Source of the DNA: Quadrisphaera granulorum | GTDB taxonomy: Bacteria; Actinomycetota; Actinomycetes; Actinomycetales; Quadrisphaeraceae | Assembly (NCBI RefSeq): GCF_003149145.1 | Contig: NZ_QGDQ01000021.1 | Span: forward strand, 1 to 64,000 | Direction: 5' to 3' | Length of the DNA stretch: 64,000 bases | Part shown: positions 25,617-34,070 of the stretch, piece after piece | How positions within the stretch are numbered: the first letter of the stretch is position 1 | How the letters are laid out: every line of letters starts with the position of its first letter | Made by a program: the position numbers and the translations under genes | Notes under the pieces: generated by a model | Seen by the model: only the letters and a program-made list of their open reading frames with translations | Database searches by the model: none | Told to the model about the DNA's origin: nothing

Positions 25617-26039
25617 TCAGGCGGCGTCATCCGGCTCGTACCCGATGAGCCAGGTGACGCCGTGCGCGTCGCGGACCTGGCCATCGCTGGCGCCCCAGGG
25701 GCGCTGCTGCAGGGGGTCGAGCACGGTGCCGCCCTCGCTCAGCGCGTCGAACCAGCGGTGCAGCTCCTCCGGCGCTGCAGCCCCCAGCAGGGACAGCAGC
25801 AGCCCGGAGCATCGGAATGGCTCCTCTGACCCGTGGGCGTCCGCGGCGAACAGTGACACCGACCCGCGCAGCTGGCCGTGGGCGATGAGGTCTGGTGGCC
25901 CGTCAGATCTACCGAAGTCCGCGTAGCTGTGGAACTGCAGCTCCCCGCCGAACACCTCCTGGTAGCGGACGAGGGCGGCGCGCGCGATGCCGGGCAGCAG
26001 CAGGTACGGGACGGGCGCTAGGGCATTCTCGCTGCTCAT
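25617..26039 (-). CDS. PhnB-like VOC-family protein
   Basis: A 140-residue VOC protein of the PhnB/3-demethylubiquinone-methyltransferase-like type: PYLLLPGIARAALVRYQEVFG with GELQFHSYADFG, then LLSLLGAAAPEELHRWFDAL and WGASDGQVRDAHGVTWLI. Both VOC genes here have candidate leaderless starts; the ATG is 6 bases after TAGCCT. Function unknown. Confidence 0.83.
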   Translation of the reverse strand: MSSENALAPVPYLLLPGIARAALVRYQEVFGGELQFHSYADFGRSDGPPDLIAHGQLRGSVSLFAADAHGSEEPFRCSGLLLSLLGAAAPEELHRWFDALSEGGTVLDPLQQRPWGASDGQVRDAHGVTWLIGYEPDDAA

Positions 26040-26051
26040 GGCGGCAGGCTA
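26040..26051 (-). promoter_or_regulatory. Candidate -10 box for leaderless PhnB-like mRNA
   Basis: TAGCCT, then GCCGCC (6 bases), then ATG on the minus strand. No clear -35 is visible. Confidence 0.5.
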
Positions 26052-26128
26052 GGCCGAGGTGCCGACAACGGTGGCCGGTGGAAAGACCGGTTGCCGGTGG
26101 AAAGCTCGGCGGCCGACGGGAGGCGGCG

Positions 26129-26974
26129 TCAGCTGACGCGCGCGGCGAAGTCACGCACGCCGGGGAAAGCGAACGCGCGGTGCCGGGCGGTGAACACGTC
26201 GACCGAGCGTGTCGCCGGCCAGTCCTCGCCCATGTACTGCGGCGGCAGACGGGGATCCACACGCAGCAGCGCAAGCCAGTCGGCGACCAGCAGCACGTGA
26301 CGTGTGAGCGCGGGTAGCCCGGCCGCCGCGTCCGGGTGCTCCCAGGCCGCGATGAACTCTTCGTGAGCACGGCGGATCCCCGCGACGTCCCACGCGACGC
26401 GCACCGCGTCGGCCATCGGGTAACCGGGAAGCTCCGACGCGGCGAACGCCGTCACCGCGCCCGGGGGCAGCTCGTCCTCGACGTCGTCGAGCACAGCCGC
26501 GAGATCGACGGCCCCAGGCGCGATCCACAGACCGTCGCGCAGTGCGGCGAACCCGGCCCACGTGAGCGCTGCCCGCAGGCGGTGGCGCAGCGCGCGCTGG
26601 TCCTCCGGCAGCGTGAAGGCGACCACCGTCCACCCCTCGCCCTGCGGCGCGAAGGGCTCCGCGCCCTTGACGCGCTCCGACGCGCCCCGCAGGACGTCGA
26701 CACCGCTCGCGGTGAGCTCGAACCCCACCTCGCGGCCGAGCCTGCGGCGCGCGAGCATCCCGCTCTCGACCATGCGGTCGAGGCTCGTCCGCACGGCGGG
26801 AGCCGCGAAGCCCGCAGGTTCCAAGGCGCCGATGAGCACCGACGTGCGCAGTGGTTCGAAGTACTGATCGCACACGTACTCGCCGAACAGTGCGAGCAGC
26901 AGCTGCCGCGGCTTGCGGGCGAGGACCGAGCCTTCGACCACGGCCGGCCGGACGGCCTCCAGGGCGCTGGTCAC
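26129..26974 (-). CDS. PaaX-family transcriptional repressor
   Basis: The 281-residue protein fits PaaX: KPRQLLLALFGEYVCDQ at the N-terminus, a winged helix with GFAAPAVRTSLDRMVESGML and ARRRLGREVGFELTASG, then a central ferredoxin-like region (GWTVVAFTLPEDQRALRHRL) and the helical C-terminus (LRVDPRLPPQYMGEDWPA, as L-P-x-x-L-x-P-x-x-W-P). PaaX represses phenylacetate catabolism and binds phenylacetyl-CoA in the known case. Here it is the last gene of an importer operon (ATGA overlap with the ATPase), so it more likely senses a transported compound or product. No paa catabolic genes are in the window. Confidence 0.85.
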   Translation of the reverse strand: MTSALEAVRPAVVEGSVLARKPRQLLLALFGEYVCDQYFEPLRTSVLIGALEPAGFAAPAVRTSLDRMVESGMLARRRLGREVGFELTASGVDVLRGASERVKGAEPFAPQGEGWTVVAFTLPEDQRALRHRLRAALTWAGFAALRDGLWIAPGAVDLAAVLDDVEDELPPGAVTAFAASELPGYPMADAVRVAWDVAGIRRAHEEFIAAWEHPDAAAGLPALTRHVLLVADWLALLRVDPRLPPQYMGEDWPATRSVDVFTARHRAFAFPGVRDFAARVS

Positions 26975-27780
26975 GCCACGGGTGCCGGAGGACGGACCGC
27001 CTCACCGCGCTTGGCGCGCTGGATCTGCTCATACACGTGGGTACGCAGCGCCGTGAACCTCGGCAGCGCGCGCGTGGTGATCTGGTCGCGGTCGTCGGGC
27101 AGGTCCACGTGCACATCCTCTTGCACCCACGTCGGCGACTTCGATAGCACGACCACGCGCTCGCCCAGGTACACGGACTCGTCGATGTCGTGCGTGACGA
27201 ACAGGATCGACATGCCCCGCTCGCGGTGCAGCGCACGCACGAGGTCTTCGAGGTCGGCGCGGGTCTGCGCGTCGACGGCGGCGAACGGTTCGTCCATGAT
27301 CAGCACCTCGGGCTGGTACGCAACGGCGCGCGCGATCGCCACGCGCTGCTGCATACCACCCGACAGCTGCCACGGGTAGCTGGCAGCGGCGTGGTCGAGC
27401 CCTACAGCACGCAGCGCATCCTCGACGAGACGGCCACGCTCGGAGCGCGACGGGTACTTGTGCTTGAGCGGCAGCTCGACGTTGCCGCGCACCGTGAGCC
27501 ACGGGTACAGGCTGCGGCCGTACTCCTGGAAGACGAGCGCCATGTTCGGCGGCGGGGAGGTCACCGGCCGACCGCGCAGCTCGACGCTGCCCGACGTCGG
27601 CTTGAGCAGCCCCGAGATGCACTTGAGCAGGGTCGTCTTGCCGCACCCGGACGGTCCGACGATGCAGACCAGTTCGCCTGCGTCCATGCGGAACGTGATG
27701 TCGCCGATCGCCTCGACGCTGCCGGTCGACGAGTCGTAAACCTTCCGCAGTCCCGTGACGGTGAGCAGGTTGTCAGGCAC
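26971..27780 (-). CDS. ABC transporter ATPase, NitT/TauT (SsuB/TauB) family
   Basis: A 269-residue import ATPase with Walker A (GPSGCGKTTLLKCISGLL), Q-loop (LVFQEYGRSLYPW), signature (LSGGMQQRVAIARA) and Walker B (VLIMDEPFAAVD), then THDIDESVYLGERVVVLS. The motifs VFQEYGRSLYPWLTV and MDEPFAAVDAQTR are characteristic of the nitrate/sulfonate/taurine/thiamine-precursor importers. It overlaps the PaaX-like gene (4 bases) and the upstream permease gene (8 bases). Confidence 0.9.
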   Translation of the reverse strand: MPDNLLTVTGLRKVYDSSTGSVEAIGDITFRMDAGELVCIVGPSGCGKTTLLKCISGLLKPTSGSVELRGRPVTSPPPNMALVFQEYGRSLYPWLTVRGNVELPLKHKYPSRSERGRLVEDALRAVGLDHAAASYPWQLSGGMQQRVAIARAVAYQPEVLIMDEPFAAVDAQTRADLEDLVRALHRERGMSILFVTHDIDESVYLGERVVVLSKSPTWVQEDVHVDLPDDRDQITTRALPRFTALRTHVYEQIQRAKRGEAVRPPAPVA

Positions 27781-28597
27781 GTGCCACCTCCTTGGTTCCG
27801 TGGTACCACCGCAGTACGCGCCGCTCGACGAGCGAGAAGACGACGGCGAGCAGCACGCCGATGAGTCCGAGCAGGACGATGCCGCCCCACATCTGATCGA
27901 TGAGGTAGTTCCGCTGGAAGTACACGATGCGGTACCCCAGGCCGGAGGACGAGAAGAACATCTCCGAGATGACCATGAGGATGAGCGCGATGGACAGCGC
28001 CTGCCGCACCCCCGTCATGATGCGCGGGCTCGCCGCCGGGAGCACGAGGTAGCGCAGGCGCTCGGTGCGCGTGAGGGAGAACGACCGTGCCGTCTCCGTC
28101 ATCACGGCGTCGGTGGCGCGCACGCCGTCGATCGTGTTGAGCAGCACCGGCCACAACGAGCCAGCCACGATCACCGTGATCTTCATCGCGTCGGTCGGCC
28201 CCAGGAGCACGGCGACGATGGGGATGAGCACGGGCGGCGGGATCGCGCGGAGGAACTCCAGGAGGGGTTCCAGCAGGTCACCGAGCCAGCGCACGAGGCC
28301 GATGACCGTTCCGAGGACGACGCCGAGCAGGATCGACAGCGCCGCACCGACGGCCAGGCGCGCGAGGCTCGGCAGTACGTCCTGCAGGAACGACGGGCCG
28401 ACCCACGTGCTCACGAACGCGTCGCCGATGACGAGCGGGCTCGGGAAGAAGGGCGATACCGCGAAGGACGCCCAGATGCCCCACACCAGCAGCAGGACGA
28501 CGGGCAGTCCCAGCGCGAACCCCGCGCCGCCCACGAGGCGCTGCCACGTGCGGTGGCGCGGGCGGGACCTGGCGACCGCGCCGCTCGATGTCGTCAC
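27773..28597 (-). CDS. ABC transporter permease, NitT/TauT family
   Basis: The product of about 274 residues has six membrane helices and the cytoplasmic EAA-like loop LPAASPRIMTGVRQALSIALI, which contacts the ATPase. I used the GTG start preceded by AGGAGG at 5 bases; it overlaps the stop of the upstream permease (GTGA). Together with the second permease it forms a heterodimeric channel. Confidence 0.88.
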   Translation of the reverse strand: MTTSSGAVARSRPRHRTWQRLVGGAGFALGLPVVLLLVWGIWASFAVSPFFPSPLVIGDAFVSTWVGPSFLQDVLPSLARLAVGAALSILLGVVLGTVIGLVRWLGDLLEPLLEFLRAIPPPVLIPIVAVLLGPTDAMKITVIVAGSLWPVLLNTIDGVRATDAVMTETARSFSLTRTERLRYLVLPAASPRIMTGVRQALSIALILMVISEMFFSSSGLGYRIVYFQRNYLIDQMWGGIVLLGLIGVLLAVVFSLVERRVLRWYHGTKEVARA

Positions 28598-29463
28598 GGC
28601 ACCTCCTCCCCGCGCACCGACTGGTGCCACGACAGCGCCCGGCGCTCGACGAGGCGGAACACGAGGTTCACGCCCAGCCCGAGCAGACCTGTCGCGATGA
28701 CCAGCGCGTACACCTGCGGGTAGTCGCCGGCGGACTGCGCGAAGATCAAGGCACGTCCGAGCCCCGGGTTGCCGATGAACATCTCCGCGGTGATGGCGAG
28801 GATCAGCGCCACCGCCGCAGCGAGCCGGACGCCCGTCATCAGGTAGGGCAGCGCCGTCGGCAGCACGAGGTGCCGTACGCGCGACCAGCGGCCGAGCCCG
28901 AAGCTACGGGCGGTGTCGCGCGCGACGGAGTCGACGTCGGCCACGCCGTACAGCACCTGTACGAACACCTGCCAGAACGACGCGAACACGATGATCACCA
29001 GCGCCGCCTGCGGCTGGATCCCGAAGACGAGGACGCACAGCGGGATGAGCGCGACCGACGGGATGGGACGGAGGAACTCCACCGTGGTGTGCGTGGCGCT
29101 GCGCAGGAACGGCACGAGCCCGATGACCGTGGCCAGCACCGTCGCAGCGGACGTGGCGACGACCAGGCCGATCGCCCAGGTCGACATGGTGCGCCGAATG
29201 TTGCGCCAGAACTCCAGGTCGCCGAGGTCGGTCGCCAGGCGGGGGAGCACCGCCGTCGGCGGCGGGAAGTAGCGGCCGTCGAGCAGACCCGCGGTGGGGA
29301 CCAGCTGCCACACCCCGACGAACAGGACGATGCCGAGCGCGCCGAGCCCGGCGCGGCGCGCCGCGCGGCGCCGTCCCCGTCCGCGTCGGGGAGAGGAGGA
29401 CGACGACGGCGCGGGCGTGCTCGCTCGAGCGACGGCCGCTGGCGCGAGAGCGGACGGTTGCAT
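28594..29463 (-). CDS. ABC transporter permease, NitT/TauT family (second subunit)
   Basis: The 289-residue protein starts with an Ala/Pro/Ser-rich tail (TPAPSSSSSPRRGRGRR), then six membrane helices, and the EAA-like loop LPTALPYLMTGVRLAAAVAL. It is homologous to the other permease of this operon. The Ser-rich tail contains one copy of the GGACGACGACGG word. Gene order is binding protein, permease, permease, ATPase, regulator. Confidence 0.88.
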   Translation of the reverse strand: MQPSALAPAAVARASTPAPSSSSSPRRGRGRRRAARRAGLGALGIVLFVGVWQLVPTAGLLDGRYFPPPTAVLPRLATDLGDLEFWRNIRRTMSTWAIGLVVATSAATVLATVIGLVPFLRSATHTTVEFLRPIPSVALIPLCVLVFGIQPQAALVIIVFASFWQVFVQVLYGVADVDSVARDTARSFGLGRWSRVRHLVLPTALPYLMTGVRLAAAVALILAITAEMFIGNPGLGRALIFAQSAGDYPQVYALVIATGLLGLGVNLVFRLVERRALSWHQSVRGEEVP

Positions 29464-29491
29464 GGGAGGCCTCGCTTCCGGGGGAGGCGAA

Positions 29492-30478
29492 CTACTGCTG
29501 CTTCACGAGGCGGTCGAAGTCGGGTGCCTTGTCGAGCACCGTGAACTCCACGGCCGTGTCGGCGAGCTTCTGGAGGTTCTGGGTGTCGAGCTGCCACCTG
29601 AAGGTGGGCAGCGTGATGCCGGCGGCGGCGTCGGCGGGGATCTTCAGGTTCGTCGCGATCGCGTCGCGGACGGCCGGTTCGTTGTCTGCAGCCCACGTCA
29701 GCGCCTCCTCCATGGCGGCGGAGTAGTCGGCGACGAGCTGCGGGTCCTGATCGAGCGTCTTCTGCGTGGTGATGTTCGTCAGCACCGGCAGCCCGGGGAT
29801 TGTCGCCTGGTACGGCGACACGACCTTGGTGCCTCCCGCCGCGATGACCTTCGACATGAACGGGTCGGGCACCCAGGCGGCGTCGATGCTCCCGGCGTCG
29901 AGTTGGGCCGGTGCATCCGGGAAGGCCACCTCGACGAACTGGATGCTCGCGGGGTCACCGCCGGCGTCCTGCACGGCCTTCATGATCGTCACGTCGCCCG
30001 CTGCGCCGAGGCTGTTGACCGACACGCGCTTGCCGGCGAGGTCGGCGGGGCCGGTGATGCCGGATCCCGCGGGTGCCACGACGGCGTTGACGTCGGGCCC
30101 TTCCGTGTTGCTGTCGGCGTAGTCGCCGATCATCACGATGCCGAGGTTCTGCAGGTCGGCGCGGAAGGGGCCGAAAGGCTGGCCGATCGCGAACTGGATA
30201 TCGCCGCTGAGCAGCGCGGGGATCGCCTGGGCGCCACCCTGGGCGGGCACGACCTCGACGTCCAGGTTGTGCTTGGTGAAGATGCCGGCGTCGATCGCGG
30301 CCCACAGGGCACCTGTCTCGGCGATCGGGAGGGCGGCGACCCGGACCTGCCGCACCTCGCCCGTGGCACTGCCGCTGCCGCTCGGAGCGGCAGCGGTCGG
30401 GGCGGCGGAGTCGGTGCACGCGCTCAGCGCGAGAGCGGCGGCGGCCAGCAGGGCGAGCCGGGAAAGCCTCTTCATCAT
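29492..30478 (-). CDS. ABC transporter substrate-binding lipoprotein (SsuA/ThiY/NMT1-like)
   Basis: The signal peptide RLSRLALLAAAALALSACTD has lipobox LSAC. The mature protein follows the NMT1/SsuA-type periplasmic fold: VAALPIAETGALWAAIDAGI with FTKHNLDVEVVPAQGGAQA and IPALLSGDIQFAIGQPFGPF, then DLAGKRVSVNSLGAAGD and IDAAWVPDPFMSKVI. The ligand could be an aromatic or aliphatic sulfonate, nitrate, or a pyrimidine; the sequence does not decide. I used the first of two ATGs at MMKRL; GAAGG is 8 bases upstream. Confidence 0.87.
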   Translation of the reverse strand: MMKRLSRLALLAAAALALSACTDSAAPTAAAPSGSGSATGEVRQVRVAALPIAETGALWAAIDAGIFTKHNLDVEVVPAQGGAQAIPALLSGDIQFAIGQPFGPFRADLQNLGIVMIGDYADSNTEGPDVNAVVAPAGSGITGPADLAGKRVSVNSLGAAGDVTIMKAVQDAGGDPASIQFVEVAFPDAPAQLDAGSIDAAWVPDPFMSKVIAAGGTKVVSPYQATIPGLPVLTNITTQKTLDQDPQLVADYSAAMEEALTWAADNEPAVRDAIATNLKIPADAAAGITLPTFRWQLDTQNLQKLADTAVEFTVLDKAPDFDRLVKQQ

Positions 30479-30600
30479 CGGAGGGCCCTTCGTGACGGCG
30501 GACTGGACCTCCGGCAACGCGGGCGCCCTCTGCGACGGTGCTCACGGCCCCTAGCGACGCTGCTGGAGGGAAGCCGATCGTGGCCCCGGTGCTCAGTGAA

Positions 30601-30644
30601 TGTCAAGCATTCTTCGACGACCGTCAGATTTCTGTCGAATGACA
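30601..30644. promoter_or_regulatory. Imperfect inverted repeat upstream of the importer operon
   Basis: TGTCAAGCATTC and TTCGAC on one side face TGTCGAATGACA on the other, giving the consensus TGTCA-N-CATTC-N-CGAC in both arms. It lies 123 bases upstream of the substrate-binding gene, in the AT-richest stretch of this region. A site for the PaaX-like repressor is possible. Confidence 0.4.
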
Positions 30645-30730
30645 ATCGGGTCCGCATCGGCGACTGGTGCCCGCCATGACTCCGCCACTGCGGCTCGTTG
30701 ACAGTTCGCGCACGGCTTGGCGGGCATGGG

Positions 30731-30749
30731 TGCATGCAATATGCATGCA
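30731..30749 (+). promoter_or_regulatory. Palindromic TGCATGCA pair, candidate antitoxin operator
   Basis: Two copies of the self-complementary TGCATGCA are separated by three bases, the second ending on the A of the antitoxin start codon. Such sites upstream of vapB-like genes are typical places for autorepression by the antitoxin-toxin complex. TATGCA inside it could be a -10 element. Confidence 0.5.
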
Positions 30750-30991
30750 TGGTCGCTCTGCAGATCCGCGACGTCCCCGACGACGTCCGCGACGAGCTCG
30801 CCCGTCGCGCCGAGGCTGCCGGCCAGTCCCTGCAGGCCTTCCTGTTGACCCTCGTGACGGCTGAGGCGCAGCGCTCACGGAACGCGACCCTGCCGCGGAC
30901 CTTCGAGGGCAGGTCTGATGGCGCTCGGCTCTCCGCCGACGACGTCCTGGCAGAGCTGGACGCCGGGAGGCGCAGCAGAGACGTTCCGTGA
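30749..30991 (+). CDS. VapB/FitA-like antitoxin (ribbon-helix-helix)
   Basis: The 80-residue protein MVALQIRDVPDDVRDELARR then AEAAGQSLQAFLLTLVTAEA is a ribbon-helix-helix (FitA/VapB type), followed by an acidic, flexible tail with RTFEGRSDGARLSADDVLAELDAG that should bind the toxin. In-frame upstream starts exist (adding MQYAC), but the ATG used here begins the conserved strand. It overlaps the toxin gene (GTGA). Confidence 0.82.
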   Translation: MVALQIRDVPDDVRDELARRAEAAGQSLQAFLLTLVTAEAQRSRNATLPRTFEGRSDGARLSADDVLAELDAGRRSRDVP

Positions 30992-31389
30992 TCGTCCTCG
31001 ACGTGTCCGTCCTCACCAGCGCCCTGACCGACGACGGGCCCCTCGGCGTAGCGGCCCGTGCTGAACTGTCGCGGGACCTGCGCTGGGCGGCCCCGGCCCA
31101 CCTCGTCGTCGAGGTCTTCTCGGCGGTGCGGGGGCGCCGCGCCGGCGGACACATCACGGAAGAACGAGCCCTCGACGCGATCGCCGCTCTGGCTGCGGCG
31201 GTCATCGAGCCAGTGGCCACCAGCCCGCTCCTGCGGCGGATGTGGGAGCTGCGCGGACACGTGACCGGCAACGACGCGGCGTACGCGGTGGCCGCGGAGT
31301 CGCTCGGCTGTCCTCTGGTGACCGCGGACCTGCGGCTGGCGCGAGCGGCTGGTCTGCGGTGCGAGGTGCGCGTCGTGCGTCCCGAGTGA
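30988..31389 (+). CDS. VapC-like PIN-domain toxin
   Basis: The 133-residue PIN protein has acidic residues at the usual places: D5 in MIVLDVSVLTSAL, E42 in HLVVEVFSAVRG, D96 in VTGNDAAYAVAAESL and D113 in LVTADLRLARAAG. VapC toxins are Mg-dependent RNases that cut tRNA or rRNA. GTG start overlaps the antitoxin stop. Confidence 0.85.
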   Translation: MIVLDVSVLTSALTDDGPLGVAARAELSRDLRWAAPAHLVVEVFSAVRGRRAGGHITEERALDAIAALAAAVIEPVATSPLLRRMWELRGHVTGNDAAYAVAAESLGCPLVTADLRLARAAGLRCEVRVVRPE

Positions 31390-31474
31390 CAGTGCGCCTG
31401 CGTCTGCGCCTGGGCCTGCGTAGGTCTGGGGTGGGACGGCGAGGGTTGTCGGTGGCGGCTGACACAGTGGAGGC

Positions 31475-33769
31475 GTGGCAGCCGAGGCGGACGGAGCGGG
31501 CGAACTCGCCCTCGACGTGGCCGTTCCCGCCCAGGCCCGCGCGAAGGTCGCAGCGAAGGGCGGCAAGCGCGCACCGAAACCGCCCGAGCCCGTGGCCGAG
31601 GTCGCGCCGGTGGCGCGCGTCGTCGTCGACGTCCCCCTGCCCCACCTCGACAGGGTCTTCGAGTACGCCGTGCCCGCTTCCATGGCCGAGACCGCGCAGC
31701 CGGGCGTGCGCGTGCGCGTGCGGTTCGCGGGCCAAGACGTCGAGGCATTCCTGCTGAGCCGCGAGCAGGTGGCGGAGCACACCGGCCGGCTCGCACCGCT
31801 GCGGGCGGTGGTCTCGCCGGAGCCCGTGCTCGACGTGGAGCTGCTCGGCACGTGCCGCGCCGTCGCCGACCGGTGGGCGGGAACCCTCGCCGACGTGCTG
31901 CGGCTCGCCGTGCCGAGGCGCCACGCCACCACCGAGAAGACGACGGCGGAGCGCGTCGCCGCACGTGACGAAGCCGCTGCCGCCGAGGGGAGCGCCCCCG
32001 CGCGGCCGGAGCTGCCCGCCGCACCCGACCCCCACGACCCTGCCGGCCCGTGGGCGCCCTACCCCGCCGGCCCCGCGCTGCTGGAGCGGCTGGCCGCGCC
32101 GGCTGCCACCACGGCTGCCACCACGGCTGCCACCGCGGGTGTCCGTGCGGTGTGGACGGCTCTGCCGTCGCCGGAGCCGACCCAGGACTGGCCGGCAGCC
32201 CTGGCCGCAGCGGCGCAGGCGGCGCTGTCTGCGGGCAGGGGTGCGCTCATCGTCGTCCCCGACCACCGCGACGTCACCCGTGTCGACGCTGCCCTGACGG
32301 CCGCGCTGGGGAGCACCCGCTCCGCGCCCCGGCACGTGCGACTCACCGCCGACCAGGGTCCCGCCGCCCGCTACGCCGCCTGGCTCGCGCTGCGCCGCGG
32401 GCACGTCCGCGTAGCGGTCGGAACCCGGGCGGCGGCGCTCGCGCCGGTCGTCGATCCGGGGCTCTTCGCCATCTGGGACGACGGCGACGACCTCCACGCC
32501 GAACCTCACGCCCCCTACCCGCACGTCCGGGAGGTGCTGGCGCTGCGCGCCGACCGCACCGGCGCAGCGTTGCTGGTGGGCGGGCACAGCCGTACCGCCG
32601 AGGGGCAGCGCTGGGTCGAGTCGGGCTGGGCCCGCGCGGTCGAGGCCCCCCGCGAGCTGGTGCGCACCGCTTCTCCCCGGGTGCTGCTCCCCGGCGACGA
32701 CATCGAGGCCGAGCGCGATGCCGCCGCCCGCTCCGCCCGGCTGCCGTCGCTGGCGTTCCGGACGGCGCAGGCCGCGCTCGCGGGGCGTCTGCCGAGCCAG
32801 TCACGCCCCGGGCCGGTGCTCGTGCAGGTGCCGCGCCGCGGTTACCTGCTGACACTGCGGTGCGAGCACTGCCGGGCACGTGCTCGCTGCCGCCGGTGCG
32901 CCGGCCCGCTGCAGCTGACCGGTGCCGACCAGCACCCCGCCTGCCGCTGGTGCAGCACGGACGACCCGACGTGGACCTGCCCGCAGTGCCGTGGTGACCG
33001 GCTGCGTTCGGCGGTGGTCGGTGCCCGGCGTACCGCCGAGGAGCTGGGACGGGCCTTCCCCGGCGTGCCTGTGAAGACCTCCGGCGGGGGAGCGGGCGTG
33101 CTGGAGGCTGTCGACGGCGAACCTGCGCTCGTCATCAGCACGCCCGGCGCGGAGCCCGTCGCCGAGGGCGGGTACGCCGCGGCGCTGCTGCTGGACGGCT
33201 GGGCGATGCTCGAGCGCGAAGAGCTGCGTGCCGCCGAGGAGGCGCTGCGGCGCTGGGCCGCGGCCGCCGCACTCGTGCGACCGCAGTCAGCCGGCGGCGC
33301 GGTGGTGCTGCTGGCACCGGCCGGCGTGCCGCCGGTGGAGGCGCTCGTGCGGTGGGACCCGGCCTGGCACGCCTCCCGCGAGCTGGCCGAGCGCCGCGAG
33401 CTGGGGTTGCCGCCAGGGGCGGCGTTCGCCCGGCTCGACGGCCCCGCTGTCGCCGTCGACGGCCTCCTGGCCGCGCTGCAGCGCACCGACGACGACCGGG
33501 CCGCGTTGCCCCCGCATGCCGAGGTCTTGGGCCCGACTCCGCTGGAACCCGACCGCTACCCCCGTGGAGGCAGCGGAGGTCGCCCGTCTGGCAGCGGCGG
33601 GGGGGACGACGGCGGGACGCCGGTCCCGCGCGCGTTCGCCCTGGTCCGCGTGCCGCTCGCCGAGCGGGCGGCACTGGCGAAGGCGCTGCAGGGCGCCGTC
33701 GCCGTCCGCAGCGCCCGCAAGGAACCCGGGTCGGTGAGGGTGCAGCTCGACCCCGAGCACGTCGTCTGA
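31475..33769 (+). CDS. priA: Primosome protein PriA, motor-deficient actinobacterial type
   Basis: The 764-residue protein keeps the PriA DNA-binding N-terminal domain (VARVVVDVPLPHLDRVFEYA then PGVRVRVRFAGQDVEAFLLSR), the zinc-binding insert (CEHCRARARCRRCAGPLQLT, ACRWC, CPQC) and the C-terminal domain with ELAERRELGLPPGAAFARL. Walker A and the DEAH-box are absent (the latter position reads WDDGDDLHAE), as known for actinobacterial PriA. It most likely acts in loading replication machinery after fork collapse without helicase activity. A 12-base tandem repeat lies in its linker. The neighbouring fmt-rsmB-rpe order supports the assignment. Confidence 0.88.
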   Translation: MAAEADGAGELALDVAVPAQARAKVAAKGGKRAPKPPEPVAEVAPVARVVVDVPLPHLDRVFEYAVPASMAETAQPGVRVRVRFAGQDVEAFLLSREQVAEHTGRLAPLRAVVSPEPVLDVELLGTCRAVADRWAGTLADVLRLAVPRRHATTEKTTAERVAARDEAAAAEGSAPARPELPAAPDPHDPAGPWAPYPAGPALLERLAAPAATTAATTAATAGVRAVWTALPSPEPTQDWPAALAAAAQAALSAGRGALIVVPDHRDVTRVDAALTAALGSTRSAPRHVRLTADQGPAARYAAWLALRRGHVRVAVGTRAAALAPVVDPGLFAIWDDGDDLHAEPHAPYPHVREVLALRADRTGAALLVGGHSRTAEGQRWVESGWARAVEAPRELVRTASPRVLLPGDDIEAERDAAARSARLPSLAFRTAQAALAGRLPSQSRPGPVLVQVPRRGYLLTLRCEHCRARARCRRCAGPLQLTGADQHPACRWCSTDDPTWTCPQCRGDRLRSAVVGARRTAEELGRAFPGVPVKTSGGGAGVLEAVDGEPALVISTPGAEPVAEGGYAAALLLDGWAMLEREELRAAEEALRRWAAAAALVRPQSAGGAVVLLAPAGVPPVEALVRWDPAWHASRELAERRELGLPPGAAFARLDGPAVAVDGLLAALQRTDDDRAALPPHAEVLGPTPLEPDRYPRGGSGGRPSGSGGGDDGGTPVPRAFALVRVPLAERAALAKALQGAVAVRSARKEPGSVRVQLDPEHVV
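32101..32136 (+). repeat. Three 12-base tandem copies in priA linker
   Basis: GGCTGCCACCAC is repeated three times (last copy with one difference), encoding an Ala-Ala-Thr-Thr run between PriA domains. The repeat keeps frame. Confidence 0.85.
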
Positions 33770-33777
33770 GGGAGCGG

Positions 33778-33910
33778 CTACCTGCCGAAGGCGCTGGCCA
33801 TCGAGGCCGACGACGTCTGGATGCCACCGATCCGCTGCGCCACCCGCTCGGTGGCTTCGGCGGTGACGTGCGCGAGCTCTGTGCCTCGTCGGCCACCACA
33901 CCGACCAGTC
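33778..33910 (-). pseudogene. Relic of a methyl-accepting chemotaxis protein signalling helix
   Basis: VVADEA in one frame is followed in another by TELAHVTAEATERVAQRIGG and IQTSSASMASAFGR before a TAG stop. This matches the strongly conserved chemoreceptor stretch (VVADEV-x-x-LA-x-x-T/S-AEAT-x-x-I-x-x-x-I-x-x-IQ). The two parts are out of frame by one base at about 33880-33888. No other part of a chemoreceptor is visible. With the next 160 bases it makes up the roughly 300-base gap between priA and the FHA gene; the rest of that gap shows only a possible TAGCCT -10 element at 33958-33963. Confidence 0.6.
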
Positions 33911-34070
33911 CTTCTTGAAGGGACAAGCACCCCCTGTCGGACACAGCGGATCTTCCCTAGCCTCCGACCGCTGCCCGACGACCGCCGCATCCGGCTCGTG
34001 CGGGGTGTGGCGAGAGGAGAACCGTGCGCCGCCTCCGCCATCTCTGCGTGCCGAGTCCCGAGGCACGAGC

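Noticed and set aside
31475-33769. Reading PriA as a pseudogene because Walker A and DEAH are missing
   Set aside because: Actinobacterial PriA proteins are known to lack these motifs, and the frame is intact with zinc cysteines.
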